A DNA stretch of 12,374 nt from an uncultured Bacilli bacterium (GTDB lineage Bacteria > Bacillota_I > Bacilli_A > RF39 > UBA660). Below the pieces are notes generated by a model. It had not been told where the DNA came from. It saw nothing but the letters and a program-made list of their open reading frames with translations, and searched no databases. Below, one piece after another: positions 7,918 to 12,374 of this stretch (position 1 is its first letter; each line of letters opens with the position of its first letter). Position numbers and translations under genes: made by a program. Where the stretch lies: the NCBI GenBank assembly GCA_934095805.1, contig CAKOKV010000014.1:1-12374 (forward strand), given 5' to 3'.

Positions 7918-10521
7918 GTGAAAAAAATTAAATTTTCTATAATAATTCCAATTTGTTATAGTGCTGATAACTGTTTAGAAAAAACAATTTCATCTATTAT
8001 TAATCAGTCTATATCATTTGATAATATACAACTAATTTTAATTAGTAATGGTATTTCAAATGATTTAGATAATATATGTTTAAAATATTTAGAATTGTAC
8101 CCAGATAATATAATTTATAAAAAAATAAAAAACATAAAATTAGCAGATGCTAAAAATGAAGGCTTAAAATATGTAAAAGGGGAATTAGTTAATTTTTCAT
8201 CTTTAAATATTGAATGGAACATTAATACATATGAGAAAGTTTATGACTCATATATAAATAATTCAAGTTTTAACATATTTTCTTGCGATGATAATTTGTG
8301 TAAATATTCAAATGATAAAGAGATTAATATTAATAGTGAATATCAATATTCTTTGATTAATTTCAATTCTATATTTATTAAGTGTGGTTTGTTAAAAAAA
8401 TATAAGTTTTCTTACGATTTTAATTATTATGATAATGTTAAATTTATTCTTGATATGTTTTTAGATGAAACTAAATTTATATTATTAAAGAAATCAAAAC
8501 AAAAATATATTAAAAATATAGAATCTAATAGTGATTTATTTAAATCTGATCTTAATTGGTATTTGTCTGCACCAAAAAATGTTTATGATTATTTATATGA
8601 AAAGTCAAAAAGAAAATATAAAAAAGTGAGAGAGTTTATTCAATATAATTTTTTAATAGATTTAAAAAAGCGTATTGTTTATGATAAGGAAATTCTTACG
8701 ATTGATCAAAAGAAAATTTACAATTCTTTGTTATCTAATCTAATACTAATTACTGATGATAAATTAATATTAGAAAATTCAAGTTTTTCTTTAGAAGAAA
8801 AAATGTTTTTATTGGAGTTAAAATATAATAAAAATCCAATAAAAGATATTAAATATTTAAAAGATAAAATAATGTATAAAAAATACAAATTTAATATTAA
8901 TGATTTAAGTTTACTATATATTGATCAGATTTATATTAGAAAAAATAAAATTGTTTTTTATGGATCAATAAATAGAAATTATTTAAGTAAGAACATGAAT
9001 TTTGAAATAAAATATAATGATGAGCCTATTAAAATTAATTATTATGAGTTGAGTAAAAAAATGAATTTTGTTTCTTTTAATGGAAAGAAAATTTATGATT
9101 ATATTGGAATTAATTTTGAAGTACCATTTAATAATGAATTTTGGAAATTAGAGTTTTGTTTTGGTAATTTTATTATTATTCCTAAATTTACTATAGGTGG
9201 TATATTTACTAACTCTTTTGATAGAAGTTATCATCATGCTAACAGCAGAACATTAGTTCATAAAAGTGGAAGAATATATAATCAAAAAAGAAATTTATTT
9301 AAATCTTTTTATTATGAAATATGTAATATTAAACAATTAATATCTAAAAGAAAATTGAAAAGCTTGTTAATAAGATTGTTTGTTAAAATATCTAGAATTT
9401 TCAAAATAAGAGAATTATGGTTTGTTTCTGATCGTGTTAATAAAGCTGATGATAATGGTGAACATTTCTTTAAATATTTGAAGAAGAATTTTCCAAATAA
9501 AAACTTATATTTTGTTATATCATCATCAAGTCCTGATTATAATAGAATGAAAAAAATTGGTAAGGTTATTGATCCTTCATCTCTAAAGTATAAGTTTATT
9601 ATTAATATTGCAGATTATATTGTTTCTTCACATGCTGAAAATTATATATTTAATCCACTTGGTAGAATGGGTAGTTATATTAGGGATCAATATGAATTTA
9701 AATATATATTTTTACAACATGGTATAATAAAAGATGATCTTAGTCCATGGTTAAATGTTAATGCTAAGAGAATAGATCTATTTGTTACATCAAGTGTTGC
9801 TGAGTATGAATCAATGTTTAAATGTAATTATTATTATGATAAAGATGTTATTAAGTTAACAGGTTTACCAAGATTTGATAATTTAATAAAAAAGCAATCG
9901 GAAGTTGAAGTACAAAATTTAATTATGTTATCATTTACTTGGCGAAATTCTTTATCAGTCGGAGTAGATCATAAAACTGGTAATAAATTATACAATCCAC
10001 ATTTTAAAGAATCAGATTATTTTAAATTTATAAATAAAATAATTAATGATAAAAGATTACTTAAAACATTAGAAGAGAAGGGTTATAAAATGCGTTTTAT
10101 ACCACATCCTAATGTTGTTCCACAAATTAATGATTTTGATATAAATGATAAATATGTAGAATTTGAAAAAGCCAGTATAAATTATCAAGAAGAATTTTGC
10201 AAAGCTAAACTAATGGTAACAGATTATTCGAGTGTTTATTTTGATTTTGGTTATTTAAAGAAGCCAGTTATCTATTATCAAGAAGATAGAGAAAAGTTTT
10301 TTGAGGGGCAATTATATCAAAAAGGTTATTTTGACTATGATACTATGGGACTTGGACCTTGCTATACTGATTATGATAAGTTTATAGATAATTTGATTAA
10401 AATAATAAAAAATGATTGTGTATTGGATAAAAAATATTTAAATGTGATTAATTCTACATTTAAATTTTATGATACTAAGAATTGTGAAAGAGTGTATAAC
10501 GAAATTATGAAGCTTAAATAG
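7918..10521 (+). CDS. Fusion of a degenerate GT2 domain and a TagF-like CDP-glycerol glycerophosphotransferase
   Basis: An 867-residue paralogue of the 883-residue fusion with the same order: GT-A-like domain (about 5-200), strand-rich linker (about 330-430) and Glyphos_transf domain (about 500-865). The C-terminal half keeps all motifs: SDR (504-506), DDNGEHFFKY (511-520), LQHG with H601, GLPRFDN (649-655), TWR (674-676), PHP with H730 and TDYSSVYFD (768-776). The N-terminal half keeps the fold pattern (SIIIPI, 7-12) but NDGS is SNGI (43-46), DSDD is SLNI (95-98), and the ED pair appears as YD (171-172), so sugar transfer by this domain is unlikely. I infer a pseudo-enzyme domain used for structure, acceptor binding or positioning. 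It is uninterrupted, so not a decaying pseudogene. The first 360 bases are unusually AT-rich (about 18% GC by hand count). A GTG start is used, and a terminator overlaps the stop. Confidence 0.87.
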   Translation: MKKIKFSIIIPICYSADNCLEKTISSIINQSISFDNIQLILISNGISNDLDNICLKYLELYPDNIIYKKIKNIKLADAKNEGLKYVKGELVNFSSLNIEWNINTYEKVYDSYINNSSFNIFSCDDNLCKYSNDKEININSEYQYSLINFNSIFIKCGLLKKYKFSYDFNYYDNVKFILDMFLDETKFILLKKSKQKYIKNIESNSDLFKSDLNWYLSAPKNVYDYLYEKSKRKYKKVREFIQYNFLIDLKKRIVYDKEILTIDQKKIYNSLLSNLILITDDKLILENSSFSLEEKMFLLELKYNKNPIKDIKYLKDKIMYKKYKFNINDLSLLYIDQIYIRKNKIVFYGSINRNYLSKNMNFEIKYNDEPIKINYYELSKKMNFVSFNGKKIYDYIGINFEVPFNNEFWKLEFCFGNFIIIPKFTIGGIFTNSFDRSYHHANSRTLVHKSGRIYNQKRNLFKSFYYEICNIKQLISKRKLKSLLIRLFVKISRIFKIRELWFVSDRVNKADDNGEHFFKYLKKNFPNKNLYFVISSSSPDYNRMKKIGKVIDPSSLKYKFIINIADYIVSSHAENYIFNPLGRMGSYIRDQYEFKYIFLQHGIIKDDLSPWLNVNAKRIDLFVTSSVAEYESMFKCNYYYDKDVIKLTGLPRFDNLIKKQSEVEVQNLIMLSFTWRNSLSVGVDHKTGNKLYNPHFKESDYFKFINKIINDKRLLKTLEEKGYKMRFIPHPNVVPQINDFDINDKYVEFEKASINYQEEFCKAKLMVTDYSSVYFDFGYLKKPVIYYQEDREKFFEGQLYQKGYFDYDTMGLGPCYTDYDKFIDNLIKIIKNDCVLDKKYLNVINSTFKFYDTKNCERVYNEIMKLK

Positions 10522-10543
10522 GTATGTTTTAGTACCTATTTTT
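10516..10543 (+). terminator. Intrinsic terminator closing the polymer operon, overlapping the stop codon
   Basis: AAATAGGTA (10516-10524) pairs with TACCTATTT (10533-10541) around an 8-nt loop, followed by a T run ending at 10543. The left arm contains the TAG stop (10519-10521) of the 867-residue fusion gene. This is the clearest terminator in the window and marks the operon end. Confidence 0.8.
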
Positions 10544-10581
10544 AATTATACAAAAATAATTTTGTTAAATTTTTGTCATAA

Positions 10582-10610
10582 TTGTGTTTGTTATAAAAAT
10601 ATGGTAAAAT
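10582..10610 (+). promoter_or_regulatory. Promoter for the deacetylase / adenylation-enzyme unit
   Basis: TTGTGT (10582-10587) and TAAAAT (10605-10610) are 17 nt apart, and TGG directly precedes the -10, giving an extended -10 form. It lies just after the terminator at 10516-10543, where a new promoter is expected. Transcription from about 10617 would leave a leader of roughly 75 nt before the ATG at 10694. Confidence 0.55.
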
Positions 10611-10645
10611 ATTTAAAAGAAAAAGAAGTTTTTATTAATATTAAT

Positions 10646-10665
10646 TTAGGTGTTGAGTACACTAA
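10646..10665 (+). other. Small stem-loop in the leader of the deacetylase gene
   Basis: TTAG(G)TGT (10646-10653) pairs with ACACTAA (10659-10665) with one bulged G and a 5-nt loop. It lies in the predicted leader about 30 nt before the start codon and has no T run, so it is not a terminator. With seven pairs, mostly A-T, it may have no function. No known riboswitch pattern is visible. Confidence 0.3.
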
Positions 10666-10693
10666 TAATTTAGAAAAGTGAGTAATATAACAC

Positions 10694-11737
10694 ATGAAAA
10701 AGAATAAAAAAGATAAAATAATCAACAATAAGAAGAAATATAATGTTAAAAATAATAAATTAAAAAAGACTAACAATATAAAAAGCAATAAAAATATAAT
10801 AATTATGTCTTTAATGTCTATTACTATTGTTTTACTTATAATACTAGTAGTGCTAATTTATAAAAATAATGATAAGAAAATATATGATTTAAATACTAAA
10901 TTAGATAATTTAAATATTAAATATAATAAAGTCTTGAAACAAAATAATAAATTTATAGAGGAGAAAAAGAATAATCAAAAAAAAGACATTGATATTTACA
11001 AAACTGGAATGGCTATTAAGGTACCAATAATTACCTTTCATAGAACAGTTGATAGTGAAACTAAGAAGAAATATTTTCCAAAAGATAAGTGGGTTAATGA
11101 TTTATCAGTTGTGGGTGAACAACTAAAATATTTGTATGATAATGGGTGGAAAACTATAGACTTAGATGAATTTTATTGTTGGTATAATAAAGAATGTGAA
11201 TTTCCGATTAAAACATTTATAATAACTATTGATGATGGCGATAGTGAGGTATATTATAATATTTTACCATTACTTGAAAAATATAATTTTAAAGCTACTA
11301 TGTTTGCGATAGGAAAGTATATACCAGAAACAACAGAAAAACTAAGTGAACCTAAAAGATTGAAACTTGGTTATGATAAAATATTAGAACTTAGAAAAAA
11401 TAAATCTTTGTTACAAATAGAAAGCCATACTTATGATTTACATTATTCAGTAGGTAAGAAAAAAGCTGTTTTAACCAAAACTGCCGCTGAATTAAAGCAG
11501 GATTTTATTAATAATGAAAAGTATGAGTTTAATTATTTAGCTTATCCATATGGTGTGTATAACAGGCTAATGCTTAATGCAACTGCTAATAGTAAAATTA
11601 AGATGGCATTTGGATTCAGTAATTTTACTTATGCAACAAGGCTTGATAATAAATATGAAGTAGCTAGATTTAAAGTGGATGCTAATATGAAATTAAATGA
11701 ATTTAAGAAAATTTTTAATTATGCTAAAGGAGAATAA
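10694..11737 (+). CDS. Membrane-anchored CE4 polysaccharide deacetylase (NodB homology, PgaB/IcaB-like motif 2)
   Basis: A 347-residue protein likely to remove N- or O-acetyl groups from a cell-surface glycan outside the membrane. In order: a very Lys/Asn-rich cytoplasmic N-terminus (1-33), one transmembrane helix (about 34-56), a likely coiled-coil stalk (about 62-97) and a NodB-type domain (about 108-340). The latter has TFHRTV (114-119), the metal and catalytic motif TIDDG (178-182; D180, D181), SHTYDLH (244-250) and AYPYG (283-287). The motif-2 histidines are five apart (H245, H250), as in PgaB-type enzymes, rather than four as in PgdA. ATG 10694 is the first possible start because an in-frame TAA lies at 10688-10690; its ribosome site is weak (GTGAG, 10678-10682, 11 nt away). 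It is followed after 2 nt by the DltA-like gene. The target could be the teichoic-type polymer, peptidoglycan or another glycan. Confidence 0.85.
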   Translation: MKKNKKDKIINNKKKYNVKNNKLKKTNNIKSNKNIIIMSLMSITIVLLIILVVLIYKNNDKKIYDLNTKLDNLNIKYNKVLKQNNKFIEEKKNNQKKDIDIYKTGMAIKVPIITFHRTVDSETKKKYFPKDKWVNDLSVVGEQLKYLYDNGWKTIDLDEFYCWYNKECEFPIKTFIITIDDGDSEVYYNILPLLEKYNFKATMFAIGKYIPETTEKLSEPKRLKLGYDKILELRKNKSLLQIESHTYDLHYSVGKKKAVLTKTAAELKQDFINNEKYEFNYLAYPYGVYNRLMLNATANSKIKMAFGFSNFTYATRLDNKYEVARFKVDANMKLNEFKKIFNYAKGE

Positions 11738-11739
11738 TT

Positions 11740-12374
11740 ATGATAAAAAGTATAACTGATTATTTGGATGTTACATGTAATAAATATCCTGATAAGATTG
11801 CTTTTGCTGAAAATGAGAATGTATTTATAACATATAAAGATTTTGTTTTAGAATCTAAGAAGATTGGTAGTAATATTATAGAGAAGTATAAATTATTTAA
11901 AATGCCTATTATTGTATTTATTGATAAAAGTATAAATACACTTCTTTCTATGTTTGGAGTTTTGTATAGTGGAAACTTTTACACTGTTGTTGATGTAACT
12001 TCTCCAAAAAATAGAATTGATTCTATAATTAGCACATTAAATCCGGCATTAATTATTACGGATAATAAAAATATAGATAAAGTTAAATCATTAGGTTATG
12101 ATATAAAAATATTAAATATTGATGATTTAAATAAAACAAATGAAGATTTAATAAATAGTGTTAGAAATAGAGTTATTGATACTGATCCAGCCTATGTATT
12201 ATTTACAAGTGGATCAACTGGTGTTCCTAAAGGTTCAGTAATAAGTCATAAATCTGTAATAGAGTATACTGATTGGTTTAAGAATGCTTTTAATATTAAT
12301 AGTAAAACTATATTTGGAAATCAAACACCATTTTATTTTAGTATGTCTATAAGTGATGTATTTACTAATATAAT
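11740..12374 (+). CDS. DltA-like AMP-forming adenylation enzyme, N-terminal part (cut by window end)
   Basis: The first 211 residues of an ANL-superfamily enzyme run off the right edge. TYKDF (31-35) and FTSGSTGVPKGS (155-166, the ATP-binding P-loop-like A3 motif) mark the adenylation fold. YTDWF (176-180) and NQTPFYF (194-200) match DltA, which activates D-alanine and loads it on the carrier protein DltC for teichoic acid D-alanylation. The position after NQxPFxF, normally Asp (FDxS) and holding the substrate amino group, is Ser201 here, so a substrate other than D-alanine is possible. AGGAG (11728-11732) is 7 nt before the ATG, and the gene starts 2 nt after the deacetylase stop, so they are cotranscribed. 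A carrier protein and an MBOAT acyltransferase would be expected downstream if this is a dlt-type system. Confidence 0.85.
   Translation, partial: MIKSITDYLDVTCNKYPDKIAFAENENVFITYKDFVLESKKIGSNIIEKYKLFKMPIIVFIDKSINTLLSMFGVLYSGNFYTVVDVTSPKNRIDSIISTLNPALIITDNKNIDKVKSLGYDIKILNIDDLNKTNEDLINSVRNRVIDTDPAYVLFTSGSTGVPKGSVISHKSVIEYTDWFKNAFNINSKTIFGNQTPFYFSMSISDVFTNI

Noticed and set aside
10591..10788. 65-codon minus-strand hydrophobic frame over the deacetylase leader and start
   Set aside because: The hydrophobic residues are the antisense of the Lys/Asn-rich N-terminus. It crosses a promoter on the other strand and has no convincing ribosome site.
1..12374. CRISPR arrays, insertion sequences, tRNA or rRNA genes, attachment sites
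   Set aside because: Read through for regular spaced repeats, transposase motifs, terminal inverted repeats and tRNA arms. None was seen; the only sizeable similarity within the window is between paralogous protein domains.

Overview
The window is very AT-rich, with A/T at most third codon positions and AGA as the main arginine codon. TGA works as a real stop: it ends the TagB-like gene inside an ATGA overlap, while Trp is encoded by TGG. This suggests a low-GC Bacillota or Bacilli-type bacterium using the standard bacterial code rather than a UGA-Trp Mycoplasma. An uncultivated gut-type Bacilli lineage is a guess from composition only. Nothing in the sequence names the species.

Layout. Positions 1-135 are the 3' end of an unidentified membrane protein gene, followed by a hairpin at 142-163. 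A promoter at about 243-270 starts a long plus-strand operon: gpsA (289-1257), a large GT2/TagF-like fusion (1267-3918), a GT2 glycosyltransferase (3921-4880), a TagB-like transferase (4889-6058), a TagF-like transferase (6055-7308), tagD (7353-7790) and a second GT2/TagF-like fusion (7918-10521). Spacing is tight (9, 2, 8, -4 nt) up to the TagF-like gene, then loosens to 44 and 127 nt, where weak internal promoters may sit. A terminator at 10516-10543 closes the block. A second unit starts at about 10582-10610 with a membrane-anchored CE4 polysaccharide deacetylase (10694-11737) and, 2 nt later, a DltA-like adenylating enzyme cut off by the window end (11740-12374).

How the genes fit together. 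GpsA makes sn-glycerol-3-phosphate, TagD activates it to CDP-glycerol, and four separate TagB/TagF-type domains could transfer glycerol phosphate onto a growing polymer. The GT2 domains would insert sugars, so the likely product is a glycerol-phosphate teichoic acid or a teichoic-acid-like capsule with sugars in the chain. The second unit looks like a modification module (deacetylation plus activation of an acyl group). Linkage-unit genes (TagO/TagA) and an export ABC transporter (TagGH) are not in the window.

The main oddities are the GT2 domain of the 867-residue fusion, which has lost its nucleotide-binding and DxD aspartates while the TagF half is intact, and the DltA-like enzyme, which has Ser where D-alanine- and amino-acid-activating enzymes carry the amino-binding Asp. 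The pathway itself is known; these departures are what deserve a second look.
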